From contig NW_020167534.1 of the NCBI RefSeq assembly GCF_001641265.1, forward strand, positions 434,001-498,000: 64,000 nucleotides of DNA, in the 5' to 3' direction. The notes under the pieces were generated by a model, which was not told where the DNA came from, ran no database searches, and worked only from the letters and a program-made list of their open reading frames with translations. The position numbers were made by a program, and so were the translations under genes. How positions within the stretch are numbered: the first letter of the stretch is position 1; each line of letters opens with the position of its first letter. Source of the DNA: Pseudogymnoascus destructans. Its lineage: Eukaryota > Ascomycota > Leotiomycetes > Thelebolales > Thelebolaceae. Below, in pieces: positions 12,719 to 24,689 of this stretch.

Positions 12719-12849
12719 TTACGTACTCCGTACGTACGGTAAAGCACCATAACATTACATACTGGGGGTTTTATTGGACTACTCTACTAACTTACAGGGG
12801 TTGCGACGATCATCACCCTACATACATTTATTAATCCTCCGTACAAGTA

Positions 12850-13013
12850 CTATCCCCCCCCCCTGAATGATTGTAACGACCCGCTATTTTGAAGTTTGTG
12901 GAAACCCACTTATAGCGATCGGTTTAGGTAAAAAGGCGTAAATAAGATGAGATCACTGGCAGAGCCTTTTGACAAAATAGTGGATGGTGACAATCATTCA
13001 GGGGGGGGGATAG
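12850..13013. mobile_element. Small MITE with long terminal inverted repeats and TA duplication
   Basis: This is a 164-bp element. The left end is CTAT, ten C, then TGAATGATTGT. The right end is the reverse complement with nine C. Imperfect pairing continues inward through CGCTATTTTG against CAAAATAGTG, giving terminal repeats of about 42 bp. TA flanks both ends (12848-12849 and 13014-13015), as with Tc1/mariner/pogo insertions. There is no coding capacity. The family and the transposase that mobilises it are unknown; neither complete pogo element in this window shares its ends. Confidence 0.8.
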
Positions 13014-13039
13014 TAGTAGGTTAGAGGTTAGTAGGGGTT

Positions 13040-13157
13040 CAGTAGGGTTCGAAAGGGTTCGAACGAAAGGGTTCGAACGAAAGGGTTCGAACGAAAGGGT
13101 TCGAACGAAAGGGTTCGAACGAAAGGGTTCGAACGAAAGGGTTCGAACGAAAGGGGT
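13040..13157. repeat. 14-bp tandem array GAAAGGGTTCGAAC, about eight copies
   Basis: Nearly perfect 14-mers. Each contains GGTTCGAAC, similar to a tRNA B box, but no cloverleaf can be drawn around them. Confidence 0.95.
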
Positions 13158-14250
13158 TCACACCTAGAATGAAAGCGCCTATAACTGCGTGCGTACAAGT
13201 ATTGTAAGGCGATTATATATTTCCATGTCCTACTCATTACACCAGTCCCTCCCACAGTCCTACCGTGCGTTGTCCTACGACGAGTTACAGATTTACAGAG
13301 TTACGTAATAACCCGTCCCCCTGTTATCCTAAAGAAAAATCAGTGCTTCTCCCCCAAATCCCCTCTTCCCCTCTTCCCCCCTACACAAACCTACACAAAC
13401 GGGTCCCTACCCTGGTAGGGACTCTCCTCTAGTCGCCTCAGCCCGTCGTCCCCCCCCTAGCCTTAAAGCCATCTGATAGGTCAGTCGACTGTCGATTAGT
13501 TTCATCTCTCACAATACTCGCAAACTCTCCATTCATCAGCTGAGATATTTATTTCAGGAAGCTATATTCATCCTCCCCTCCCCCATATCTCTGTATTTGC
13601 AACTGCCCATATCCCCCACCCCCTCCAAAATATGACAATCTCCATCCCCCAATCCTGACCCCCAGCCATCCCAAAAACCGGGCAAAGATAAAAAAACATT
13701 AAACACAAAGGCAAAGGCAAACCACTGACGTGAAAATCAAAAGCAAGCCGTAGCACCAGCACCCCCATTGCCGTTCTAAAGATGAACGCCATTTCCCCCC
13801 ACTTGTATAAAACCCCCGCTGTCCTCTCCCCACCCCATCCCACCTTTGCGGAGCACCCTCACTGTCCAAAAAAATCCGCAGAAATCGGAAAAAACAAAGC
13901 GCGTAATTAAACGCCGAACCCAAAGTATCCCCAGGTAGTCTCCATCCATCTATAATTGATGTCCGATTAATCCCCTCATCTCGCGATATATCAAAGGAGT
14001 GTGTGTACTCAAAGGAGTGTATAATATGCGCCAAAATAAACGCCGCCGCCGTTATTCTCGTTGAGAGATGTTTTTAAAAGGTTCCAGACCGGAGGATTAT
14101 GAAAAAAAATTAATCGAATCGCAAAAAAAAAAATATTGGTGACGTGTCGCAGCTTGAGAGATATATATGTGCCGAGTTTTCGTAATTGAGTTAATTCGTT
14201 CATATGTATCTTTGGTACAAATTTTCAAAGGACAGACAAGTTATATGATT

Positions 14251-17200
14251 TTAGTATTTCAGAATCATCAGCGCCGGGTTGAGCATGAACGGCAGGAGGA
14301 TGTGACTCGAGAGCATGACCGCCAATGGCACGATGGCCGTGACGATGCTGATATCGTATCCGGCGGGTGCGAATTTGCCGAGGTAGATCATACCACCGAC
14401 CACGGGGATGGTGAAGGCGTACATCCACTTGAAGCTCTTGAAGATCTTCGGCACCTCCTTGAAGAAGTTACTGGCGACGGCTTCCTTGGCGGTGGCTCCC
14501 CATTCCATGTTGATGCTGAACATGTGCGCGCACAGGGCAAGGAAGAGGTGGAAACTGATGCCGCCGAAGAAGACAGCGAACATGGGCATCCACATGAAGT
14601 TCTCGAGAAGCGCGCCGAGGAGCGACTTCTCGCCGAGACGGTAACGGAGGATAGCGAGACAGACGTTACCGAGACCGGAGAAGACAACAAGCAGAGCGAC
14701 GAAAATCTTCCACGACTCGATGTAGAACGAGTCGATGTATCCGTTCTCCCACCCAATGAGGAAGTAGTTCAGAATCGTGAGGGGAAGACCAAAGGCTAGG
14801 GCGTAGTAAGTGGCGATGTATGCGAGAATTGTGGTTTTCGAGGACATCTGCATGTTGGACCAGATTAACTTCCGGAAGAGAGGTGTGAATGGCGACTTCC
14901 ACAGCCATGTGTACAGCGGGTTGAAAACAAGTTCGTTACATCCAAAGGCATATTTCTCCCAACGGGACAGCTCATCGTAGACGGTCAAGGAGACACCCTC
15001 CTTGAACTCGTCACCGTGGTATGTTGCCAGGCGGACGAAGTTGCCAGCCATCTGAACGCGGAGGGAGATATCGAAATCCTCAGACACGTGGCTCTCAGAC
15101 CAGAAGAGATCAGATCCATCAGGAGCCTTGCTAGCAACGCTCTGAATCGCCTGCCAGCGGAGGAATGCATTGTGACCGACAAAGGGAGCGGCCTCTCCGC
15201 ATCCGACAGCGAAGCGAATGGCAGAGTAAATCTGGTTCGTGAAGAATGTGATGCCGTTCTCGAAGTAGTCTCCGACGACCTGCATGACGCCCGCAGAGTG
15301 CTGGACGATGGCGACTTCGGGGGACAGGAACATTTCAGCGGCGCCGTAGAGGAGGCAGTCGACGGGAACACGGGTGTCAGAGTCGATGATCAGGATATAT
15401 TCTCCCATGCGGATGTCGCCATCAGCCCAGGCCTTTCCATCGTCATCCAAAACCTTGTCAAGCGCAGCCTTGTAGAGCTCATCCTGCTCAGATTCGGTGA
15501 TATCGCCTCCGTTGGTGTAGCTTTTGCGGATTTCAATCATTTCAGTCAGGACATCCTCGGTCTTGTTGGAGATGTTGAGGGCGAAGTTCATGTTGGACGC
15601 TTTCTTGAACTTTCCTCCACGAACGAATCCATCCACACCGTGCTTAGGACGTGCGACCCAGCCGATGTTGTTATCGGTGTAGAAATCTCTCCGGGCCTGA
15701 GCCTCATCTTCTGGAAGGAGTTGAAGACCATCGTCGTTGATGAAGATGCTTGCAGTTCCACCGTTCAACTCGTAATGAGAAATGGCAGCTTTTAGCGAAG
15801 TCACGGTGGGAATGATGACGCTGTCCAAACCCTCCTTGTAGACTGGCATCTGGATCGTGATGTGGCTGGGGCGGAAGCCAATCTGGTAAGCCTTGAAGAT
15901 ATCGGGACGAATTGACGAATAGCATCGCGAGTTGCTGGTGACGGCTCTAATTGGCCCAATGACCTGGAACAAATCGGTAAAGATACAAATCGCAAAGAAC
16001 TACGAGACATGTTAGTAAGCTGTCAGCCGTGATGTGGGGAAGCGACGACATACCAAACCAAAGAGACCAAAGAACGGCACGGTCGCCAGAAGGGCCATTC
16101 TCATCCAGCTTCCATCCATCAAACACTCGTAGAGCAGCGCCGAGGCACCGAATCCGAGCAGGAGGATGATCATCAGGCACAGAGCCATACCAACAAAAAT
16201 CGCAGAAATAAAGACCAACGGTCTCTCCAATGACTCCTTAACCGGAACGTTGGACTCAACATCGACGTCCTTCTCGTCAGCATTAACCACGCCTTCGCCT
16301 TTCTCCACTTCTTGACGGGACGTGAAGCCCAGCCTTGACGCAAGAGAGACTCGGATGCTGGGTTGGGGCGCAGAAGGGGCCTTGATGGGCAGAGCGTAGG
16401 TCGATGAATTAGTCGGAGGTGCGTGGAAGGGCGAGTGCAACATAGAATTGTGAGACGATGTGGAATTTGGCAAAGCTGGGATTTTGGCTCCCCAAATCTA
16501 TCATGAAGTCAGTATAGGTACCAGGCTGAGTTGGAAGTTCTACTTACGACTGTGAGCAGCTGTCTCTCAACCTTGTCTCCATGGCTCAAGATGGACTCGA
16601 CGTCGTCATGCCACAACAGAACAACCCTTTCTTTCCTGACGAAACAGGTATACTGGAAACGCTTGAGCTTGTTCGACGAAGCCTTGGCCATATCCTCAAA
16701 CGAGTCCAAAATCTGATACTGCGTGCTATCATGTGGCAGGATGAACTCAGTCTGGTTTGGTGTAATTGTTGAGAATATCAAATTCGTGAGCTCAGTCGAC
16801 ATGGTGAAGGCGACCTCCACATTCAACCTCTGCACCGCAGCAATAAGGTTATGGCACAGGTTTGATGGCTGTGTCACGTAGACCCCGCGCGAGGTCCTCA
16901 GGAGGACACCCTGAACTGATGTCCGGTCATAACTCGAGATTGGCGAGTTCGAGCAGCCAGAACCAGCAGGTGTATAGAGGAACTCTTTGTTGACATCAAA
17001 CCACATCTGAGAAGCTATCCTGCCGTGAAGGTAAGATACCATCTATTGCTGTTAGCTAGGGATCCTGTCTGGCATGCCTGTCGATATGTCCACTTACCAC
17101 GGCATGCTTCTTGGAGTGAACTTCATCGGCATCGCCCTCCCACAAGCTGTTTGCGCGTGAGTTTGAGGATATCGACGGCGGAGTGTGAAGAGAGCCATTT

Positions 17201-17256
17201 CGAGGGCTTCTTGGGAACGGCAGCGACCCATCGAAGAGTCCGCTGTTGATCGACAT
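14251..17256 (-). CDS. GT2-family processive glycosyltransferase, membrane polysaccharide synthase-like
   Basis: Four exons (17256-17098, 17042-16548, 16497-16054, 15999-14251), all joined in phase 0 by introns of 43-55 bp, encode 948 aa. The start is the first in-frame ATG (MSINSGLFDG). Residues about 300-375 contain two membrane spans. The GT-A catalytic core follows: MPVYKE, NDDG (about 455), DSD (about 572-574), SEDFD (about 673) and an RW in LSRWEKY (about 712), the chitin/hyaluronan-synthase type D,D,D,(x)RW arrangement. At least five C-terminal spans follow. It should polymerise a UDP-sugar and extrude the chain across the plasma membrane. It resembles the fungal GT2/Cps1-type enzymes implicated in hyphal growth rather than true chitin synthases, since the QRRRW motif is absent. 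The product sugar cannot be told from sequence. Confidence 0.88.
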
Positions 17257-17649
17257 AACTTTGGCCTTGGGTGATTGAGGAACAAACGAGTGAGTTCCAA
17301 AAGCTTCGGAGGGACAGAGATATAGGACCGACTGCAAGGTTGACGGGGATTGTTGCAGCGGATGCTACCTGTACCAGCCCGGCCCAATGTGTGCGTCAAG
17401 GGCAATAGATATGTGAGCTGAACGGGAAGTTAAAATTAGATGTGTGTGTGCCGTGTATTACACACGGTGTGGCGGGGGTGGTGAGGTTGGGAGTGGCCGT
17501 TTTGTGTTGGTCGCTGATATCACAGAGGATAGGGCCAGCTGAGAGGCAATCCAATGTGAGATTATGTAGGAGGATAAGGCGCCGGCTAGTCAACGATAGT
17601 GTGAGGAGAGAATTGTCCAGTAGAGCGACAGTGATGGCTTTGCAGACCA

Positions 17650-17738
17650 GGCAATCTGGTGGAAGGCAATCTGGTGGAAGGCAATCTGGTGGAAGGCAAT
17701 CTGGTGGAAGGCAATCTGGTGGAAGGCAATCTGGTTGA
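17650..17738. repeat. 15-bp repeat GGCAATCTGGTGGAA, six copies
   Basis: Near-identical copies about 400 bp upstream of the GT2 start codon, so they may lie in its promoter or leader. Confidence 0.95.
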
Positions 17739-18089
17739 AAGCTTGAGAAGAAGGGAAAGAAAAGGCAGATAAGCACAGTGCAGTATAAGTTATGGCGGCC
17801 TGGGGCTGGTGAACGTGTGAGTGCAGAAAGACAGGAAAGAGGGTCTGCGGTGTGGAGATGGGAATGGCTGGTTGGAAGTATCTGTAGGGAGCTGGATCTT
17901 GGGTTGAGCTCGCCGTGCCTTGCCTTACATGGACGAGCGCGGCGGGCCATTCCATATTGCCAAGCAAGTCTATACATCTATACATTATTTATACATGGTA
18001 TGGAGACCAAGAAGTGACAAGATAAAGTGACCCGTGTGCCTCATGTGCCTGAGACTAGAGTGTGGGTTGTGTGGGTAGTGTGGGGAGAA

Positions 18090-18236
18090 TTATCCATAAG
18101 TAGAGTTATCCATAAGTAGAGTTATCCATAAGTAGAGTTACTCAACTAGAGTTACTCAACTAGAGTTACTCAACTAGAGTTACTCAACTAGAGTTACTCA
18201 ACTAGAGTTACTCAACTAGAGTTACTCCATAACTAG
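18090..18236. repeat. Compound array: 16-bp AGAGTTATCCATAAGT then 14-bp AGAGTTACTCAACT
   Basis: Three 16-mers pass directly into about seven 14-mers that share the AGAGTTA core. Confidence 0.93.
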
Positions 18237-18474
18237 AACTAGAGCAAGGGCGTGGCGTAGAACAGGATATGTGATATGACAAGGGGGAATGGTTCGGGGG
18301 GGGAAGTTGGTTTGTAAGGGAAGGGGTTTGAGAAGGGAAGGGGAGGCTGCAGACAGCATTGAAGTACTGTAGTACAATACTATGCATATTCTGTATTCTC
18401 CATCGTATACTCTCCATATTCTCCATATTCTGTATTCTCCATATCTGTATACTCCATATTCTGTATACTCTGCA

Positions 18475-18640
18475 TCCTCTGCAACTCTGCATACTCTGCA
18501 ACTCTGCATCCTCTGCAACTCTGCATACTCTGCAACTCTGCATCCTCTGCAACTCTGCATACTCTGCAACTCTGCATCCTCTGCAACTCTGCATCCTCTG
18601 CAACTCTGCATCCTCTGCAACTCTGCATCCTCTGCATACT
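18475..18640. repeat. 17-bp CTCTGCAACTCTGCATC/AC array
   Basis: About ten copies, preceded by CTCCATATTCTGTATA-type degenerate repeats from about 18395. Confidence 0.93.
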
Positions 18641-20325
18641 CTTTCTCTACTGCGCGCTCGGCGCCAATTCCATTGGAACACGACACGCCGTCCTGACTGA
18701 GAATTTCTTTTATCCCTGAAACGCTGCCAACGCTGCCAACGCTGCTTGTGGTAACCTGCGTACGGATTTACGGGTTTGGCTTCTCGTAGCCCAGATATAG
18801 CAGCGGTGGCACCGAGGGGTCCAAGAGGCGTTCCTGTGCCTTGTATCGGCAACAGCTGCCAATACCCAATACATAGATTGTCAGCAAAGGACTACTCTCG
18901 ATTTACTAGGTACAGTACTTTTGTGCACGTCGGATCTGGCACGAGGCTTCCATGTCGATAAGCTGGGTTCTGTACTGACTGTGTGTGTTCCAGACAACCC
19001 TCACCAGCTGACAACGGTGCCACAGTCACTGCGTTGGGACGTGGGCGAGAGTCGTGCCAAGTCACACTCTGGACTTGCACAAACAAATTCACATATACCA
19101 AGTGGTAAACCACATTTTGTGACACACCAGCTTTGTCACTCCACTTCTTGTGTTGTACGGTGGATCTGTCAACACCTTCGATCAACATCTCCAGCGCCCT
19201 TGGCAACCCGAAGAAACAAGAACAAGCTGTGCCCCACGCGAATACCACCTGTGGTTCGCCATTATATCGCATTCTTCCCACCCCCCCCACCGGAAGCATC
19301 TGGGACCACAAATCGCGGTGAGACAAACCATGGCGGCGCCATATTGCCTAATGATCCACTGGTGCCTTGGTAGCTCACGGCTCGCACATGCACACTCGCC
19401 AATGTTGCTGCCTCGACATTACAACAGATAGATCTCTCGTCACCAGCTTAAAGTATTGCAGGGATAAGCGAATTCACAGGCATGATGAGCTGTTCCGAGC
19501 CAGGGTATATACAGTAGTACTGGACACGAGGGAGGAGGTTCTAAATTTACTTGTATACGATATGCGCTTGCACAGTGGGGAGTTACACTTGGTCTGACTT
19601 ATGTGTACCCATACCTCGGCGGAAGATCCTCAGAATGATCGCTTGCAAACTTGGACAGGACCCTGATAGCCGCCCTTAACTAAAACCTTTCTAACATTTT
19701 GGGAGCACGTTCGGCCCAGACTTTAGGTGGGGACAAGACGTGCTTGTCACCTACCATTTGTTTTTCTTGGGCAATCGGCTTGTCCGTGCTTCAGGGGTAA
19801 ACGGATCTGTACCTCGCTAACCCCATCTCCAAAAGTCTCCAAACCGTCCAAGCGCCACACCTGCCAAAAGAGCCAATGTGGCACAACATGAGCACTTCAT
19901 TTATCAGCCCGTAAGGTGTGACGATACCATTATATTGCCCGCCCACACCCTACCCACGGCCTGATTGAGGAAATCACACAAAGCCAGGGCGCTCCGGCGC
20001 TGCCGATGAAATGTCCCCCTCCACCGCCATCACCATTCGCGAACCGGACCCAAAAACAGTCGTAGATGTGATTCGTCGCAATAACCGACTAACAGAACGG
20101 TAAGTCTCACTACGGCGGCACCCCTCCCGCGCGCCAAGAACGAGACAACCTCGACTCCACAACACCCTCAATCCGGCCCAGCCGCCCGCTCACACAACCA
20201 CCAACCACAGCTGAGTCGTCTCGCGCCGCCCCAACGATAGCTCCCGGATCGTCGCTTTGGGCACCCCCTCGAAACAGCACCCCGTCACGCCAACAGCACA
20301 CTCCACCGTCACTGGGCGCCTGTGT

Positions 20326-20426
20326 GCCGCGCGTAGAGTACACTTGTTCAGCGTCGGCGTACAAGTGTATTCTATGCGCCCTTGGTCGACGATGTTCAGC
20401 GTAACGCTGAACATCGTCGACCAAGG
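20326..20426. repeat. Two adjacent hairpins, one a perfect 23-bp inverted repeat
   Basis: Arms 20380-20402 and 20404-20426 are exact reverse complements with a 1-nt loop (CCTTGGTCGACGATG... outwards). Immediately 5' is a second, 13-of-14-bp inverted repeat (TAGAGTACACTTGT and its partner) with a 13-nt loop. Confidence 0.92.
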
Positions 20427-22261
20427 CCGCATAGCAGTGGCGGCGTCCATGCGCTGGCTGGGGCCTGGTTTCTCCGCTTGCGTAGATCGATGCGGCGCTG
20501 GGTTTCTCCGAGATGCGTAAGATTCCAGGAAGGGTTCGTGGGGGGCGGAAGCTGGAGTGGTTGGCAGTGCTTGAGGGTGCGGGGGAGCTGCCAGGTACAG
20601 AAACACCAAAACACCGCCGCCCATTCACAACGGCGAGCGATTTCTCGAAGCGAAACGATCGCCATATTGCGCATTGGCTATACCCCCTTCGTGTACGCCC
20701 AGCACGGATGCGAATATTTCTAGCGGGACAGCAAACAGCTACATGCCGGAGACAGGGACTGAAAACATCCAGACCCCCGACCGCCGACTGGTTGCGCGCA
20801 GCCCTACCAATTGTAACGGATCTACTTATGTGGTAAGGCAAAAAAACCCACCAGGTTTTTCCGCCTTGGCTACGTACTCGGACACCGCGGCCAACAAGGG
20901 GAAAATAGCGATGGTGATGGGGATTCCACTTCCACGCTACATATCTATCTCTCTCCATGGAGTCAATCCAGACCTTGCGATACCTCGGTCTTCGCTGCAG
21001 GTAAGATTCTTCTATCAGACCTTCTGGGGCACGATTCCTTCCATCGATCACCAACTATTCGCTTCCTTCCGAGCTCCACTTCCAACCCATCTCTTACACC
21101 CTTGCCAGCAGGGTTTTTTCCGCTAGCATGCCTTTCCGTTCCTTCATTTCCCCATCGTGCCACACTAAGTGAGCTGGTGCTACTGCTCGACAGCGGGATC
21201 AGCGCTCGTATCCCGCCACAACTTGCTATTCGCTGTTCGTAGTCGTGTGGGACAGAGGTGTGTGCGAGAAGACTGGTTTTTCGCTCGGGCACTTTTTTTT
21301 GGGCTCCCACGAGTTGTTGGGATTTGGCAGACATGGGGGGCTTGGGAGGGGCGATCGAGGAAAGCTGTGCGATCGCGGTGAGTTGGATTTTGATGTGTGC
21401 GTATGCGCGTAGGGAGATGGCCTGAATATCGATGACATCAAGGATCGAGATCTTCACGGGACTTACTCACTGCATACCCCAAGGTTCCAGCCAGCGAGGA
21501 TCTCCCTGGTCTATCAAACCCGGAAGCATGAAGAGTCACCGGAGCAGAACCCCCAATCGACAATCTGCGGTGGCTGGGCAAAGTATATACGTACAATACC
21601 CCACCACGTCATCATCTCGTAATCCCCAAGCCAAGTGATATAGGAACCACCGCAGCCCGTCGCATTTACCCACCCATGACGTGAGAAGGTATATCGTCGA
21701 CGACTGCGAGCGGGGTGTTTTGAGAACGACCCACTGGATTTGTTAAGGTGAGTCGTCTCGGAGGGCAGTGGGGGTGTCGGTTTCCTCATCTCCTCTGCGC
21801 CGCCGTTGCTTGCGTGCGGACTGAGAGTCTCTGTAGAAGATATCTTGGCCGGCGGCAGTATTTTGTCAAGGTGGTGGGGCCGCCGGCGAGAGAGCGGCGG
21901 CAAGTGCAAATGCGAAACCGTCCGAGGCGAACCCGCCTTCGCTATCGTCGGGGCGACGGGGGATACTGACTCGAGTGCCGCGGGCGTAAATAATAACTGC
22001 CGAACGTCAACAGGCAACAGACGAGCGGGCTTTCCAACCCCCCAGTGCCGCGGTATACCCGCGAACGACGAGGTCAATGAAGACGGATGTATCTATTCCG
22101 CCTCATTCTTCACCGAGCGCAATCCCGGGCCTTGTCAGTATGGATATCGGTATTGAATTCCAGCGCCCGCATCCCATGCCTCTGCCGATCACCACCTGTG
22201 CAGCTTCCACGTGTACCCCCTCCCAACAGGCCTTATCGCGGGCTGGAATATATTGAACGCC

Positions 22262-22421
22262 TAACTTATCGAACAATAAGCAACTATCGTCGGCGCAGAA
22301 CTATCGAACAATAAGCAACTGTTGTCCGCGCAGACTGTCGTCGGCACAGAGCCATCGAACAATAAGCAACTATCGTCGGCGCAGAACCATTGAACAATAA
22401 GCAACTATCGTCGTCGGCGCA
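22262..22421. repeat. Imperfect repeat around ATCGAACAATAAGCAACTAT, about four copies
   Basis: Units of about 36 bp and spacing variants end in CGTCGGCGCAGAAC. Confidence 0.85.
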
Positions 22422-23012
22422 ACGCCCGCGATCTGTGCAGGATCATGTTCTTCCCGTCGCCATAGCCGTGTGGGACCTGTTGATGACCGGGTGGATAACG
22501 ATACAATAGTAGGTCTGGTATGCGGCGCCCAGGTTGTGAGACGCGTACGACGACATCTACCACGATGTGCTGGCACACGCGAGTCACGAGGGGGGATGTG
22601 ACAGCGGGACTATTATGGGTTGGGGATCCCGGCGTCTCATCCCCGTTAATTGAAGCGCAAGGTACTCGAGTAGGTGTATCACCCGCATTCATCCGACGCA
22701 TCACCCCCCTTGGCTCGCAATCAACAATCAACAACACCCCCCTGCCTCGGTTGCCAGCCCTACCGCCATTGGCCACGGGTGGATTCAATAGCGTGGGGAA
22801 GGCCTGGCCGGACCGGCTCTACCTGTCGCTTCGTGCGTGGTGTTATGCCCAAGGCGGTCTAGACGTGGCGTTTGCGAGATGACGGCACGGGTGTGGGGAG
22901 GGGGGTGGACGTATGGGGCGACACGGGTGGTGCGGGAGAGAGACAGGGTGGGGGGAGAGGGAGAGGGAGGGAGGGAGGGAGATGGGAGTTGCCGGTGGGT
23001 GGATTGGGGGGG

Positions 23013-23248
23013 TGTCAGTATAGTGGATGTGATATAGTGATGTCAGTGATGGTCAGTATAGTGGATGTGATGGTCAGTATAGTGGATGTGATGGTCAGTA
23101 TAGTGGATGTGATGGTCAGTATAGTGGATGTGATGGTCAGTATAGTGGATGTGATGGTACAGTAGTGTTATCTGTAATGCCAGTATAGTGGATGTGATAG
23201 TACAGTAGTGTTATCTGTAATGCCAGTATAGTGGATGTGATAGTACAG
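23013..23248. repeat. 21-bp repeat CAGTATAGTGGATGTGATGGT and longer variant
   Basis: Six tight 21-mers, then two longer units with an inserted ACAGTAGTGTTATCTGTAATG. Confidence 0.93.
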
Positions 23249-23403
23249 ATGTGATATACCTGGTCGTGATATCGCGCTGAGTGGACCAGACTATACTACA
23301 TATACGAGGTTTGCGCCTTGCTTTGAAAGGAGGCTATCGATTTGCCATTGCGATCCGACTTTCTTTTTTCGTGGTCATGTCAGATCATGAATGGTCCATG
23401 GAC

Positions 23404-23470
23404 GACCTCGAGTGTTGTAGTCGAGTGTCGTAGTCGAGTGTCGTAGTCGTCGAGTGTCGTAGTCGTACTG
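23404..23470. repeat. 13-bp repeat CGAGTGTCGTAGT
   Basis: Four copies with a 3-bp slip in the last spacer. Confidence 0.85.
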
Positions 23471-23693
23471 TAAGACGGCTTACATGTTCTAGCAAGTACG
23501 ACCTCCATCAGCCTTACTACCACCGCTCCCGTCGTCCTTCCTGTGATGATGTGGCTATGGCTCCATTTTGGTTTTCTTGTGACCCAAGGCACCGTTTTCA
23601 CCGTTTTCACCTCCATCAGCCCTACTACGATCGCTCCCGTCGTCCTTCCTGTGATGATGTGGCTATGGCTCCATTTTGGTTTTCTTGTGACCC

Positions 23694-23925
23694 GTCTTCA
23701 CCGTCTTCACCGTCTTCCCGTCTTCACCGTCTTCACCGTCTTCACCGTCTTCACCGTCTTCACCGTCTTCACCGTCTTCAGCGTCTTCACCGTCTTCACC
23801 GTCTTCAGCGTCTTCAGCGTCTTCCCGTCTTCAGCGTCTTCAGCGTCTTCCCGTCTTCAGCGTCTTCCCGTCTTCAGCGTCTTCAGCGTCTTCACCGTCT
23901 TCACCGTCTTCACCGTCTTCATCCG
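23694..23925. repeat. 9-bp array TTCACCGTC / TTCAGCGTC / TTCCCGTC
   Basis: About 25 copies. It is open in two frames on the + strand but is clearly a minisatellite. Confidence 0.95.
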
Positions 23926-24689
23926 TCTCTGTAGCACGCGGCTGATGCTTTGCTCTGTTTTCAAACCTTATGAGACATACATGGACACATACTGTCTACA
24001 GCTAACTCCGACATGTCACCGATGCTGTAGCTTGTCTCTGCTTATCCTCTACCTCGTTCCACAGTAAGCCGCCTGTGACCTACCTGCCATAGCTCAAGCA
24101 ACTTCCGAACCCGTCTTACTTATTTTTATATTGATGATTCTCAGCCGCCATGCCTCATTGACTTGGCAACCATCCCCCCAGCCTATCTATACCTTGTCTC
24201 ATCCACGTCACGTCCACCAAGCCGCACAACGCCTCACAGGTCCCCCCCCACTCCTCCCATTTTATTTTGGGTTCTGTACCAGTCGAGAAAAACATGTTTG
24301 TCGTTTATGCTGTTTATGTCGTTTATGCCTCCACCTGATTCCACCTGTACGCGTGGAAGAACCGCGCAACAGTATGGTACAGTAATATGGTACAGTAATA
24401 CCAACCCCTACTATCCCTTCGCCAGCCGTGTGCGAGTCTTCTCATATGTACCTGGTCCATCCCCACTGATCCATCCATAGCACCAGCACCCCTTCCAAGG
24501 TCTCCCACTGCCAACCCGCCTACCCGATTTTGTCGCGTAGATCCCACCCACAGCGACCAACATCAAGAACAGGTCCCTCTTCTATCCTGACCTTCTCTTC
24601 CTCAAGACGGAGTCATTCTCGTTTCCAAAACCACATTCGTTTCGTTGTATCACAACTGACTATTCCCTTCTTTTGTACCACAGGCCATC

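Larger units (their letters stand above)
11759..14250. other. Upstream region of the Sec7 gene and 3' flank of the GT2 gene
   Basis: No protein gene is recognised. It holds the AGTAGGTT minisatellite, a MITE and a GAAAGGGTTCGAAC array (listed separately), a small hairpin around GTCCCTACCCTGGTAGGGAC near 13404, and A/T-rich 3' sequence after about 13,860. Confidence 0.6.
17257..18700. other. 5' region of the GT2 gene with three minisatellites
   Basis: No gene is recognised. TTG-initiated and short frames here only translate the tandem arrays listed at 17650, 18090 and 18475. Confidence 0.6.
18701..24689. other. 6-kb stretch without a recognisable gene
   Basis: No ORF here shows a domain I recognise. 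The longest, 20110-21054 (-, 314 codons), overlaps a 150-codon + frame (20674-21126), and neither has convincing introns or homology. The stretch contains the hairpin pair at 20326-20426, a 35-bp repeat at 22262, a 21-bp repeat at 23013, a 13-bp repeat at 23404, a direct duplication of about 107 bp across 23500-23695 and a 9-bp array at 23694. It may include a decayed gene or non-coding transcripts. Confidence 0.5.

Noticed and set aside
13040..13157. tRNA genes suggested by GGTTCGAAC
   Set aside because: No A box, acceptor stem or cloverleaf around any copy; it is a 14-bp tandem array.
20110..21054. 314-codon minus-strand ORF as a gene
   Set aside because: No recognisable domain, Arg-rich composition typical of a shadow frame, and it spans the hairpin pair.
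20674..21126. 150-codon plus ORF with SPTNCNGSTYV, reminiscent of fungal Cys-rich secreted proteins
   Set aside because: Similarity is limited to a few residues and no coherent exon set could be built.
22262..23248. CRISPR-like arrays
   Set aside because: Repeats are contiguous or have repeated spacers, and the organism is a fungus; these are minisatellites.
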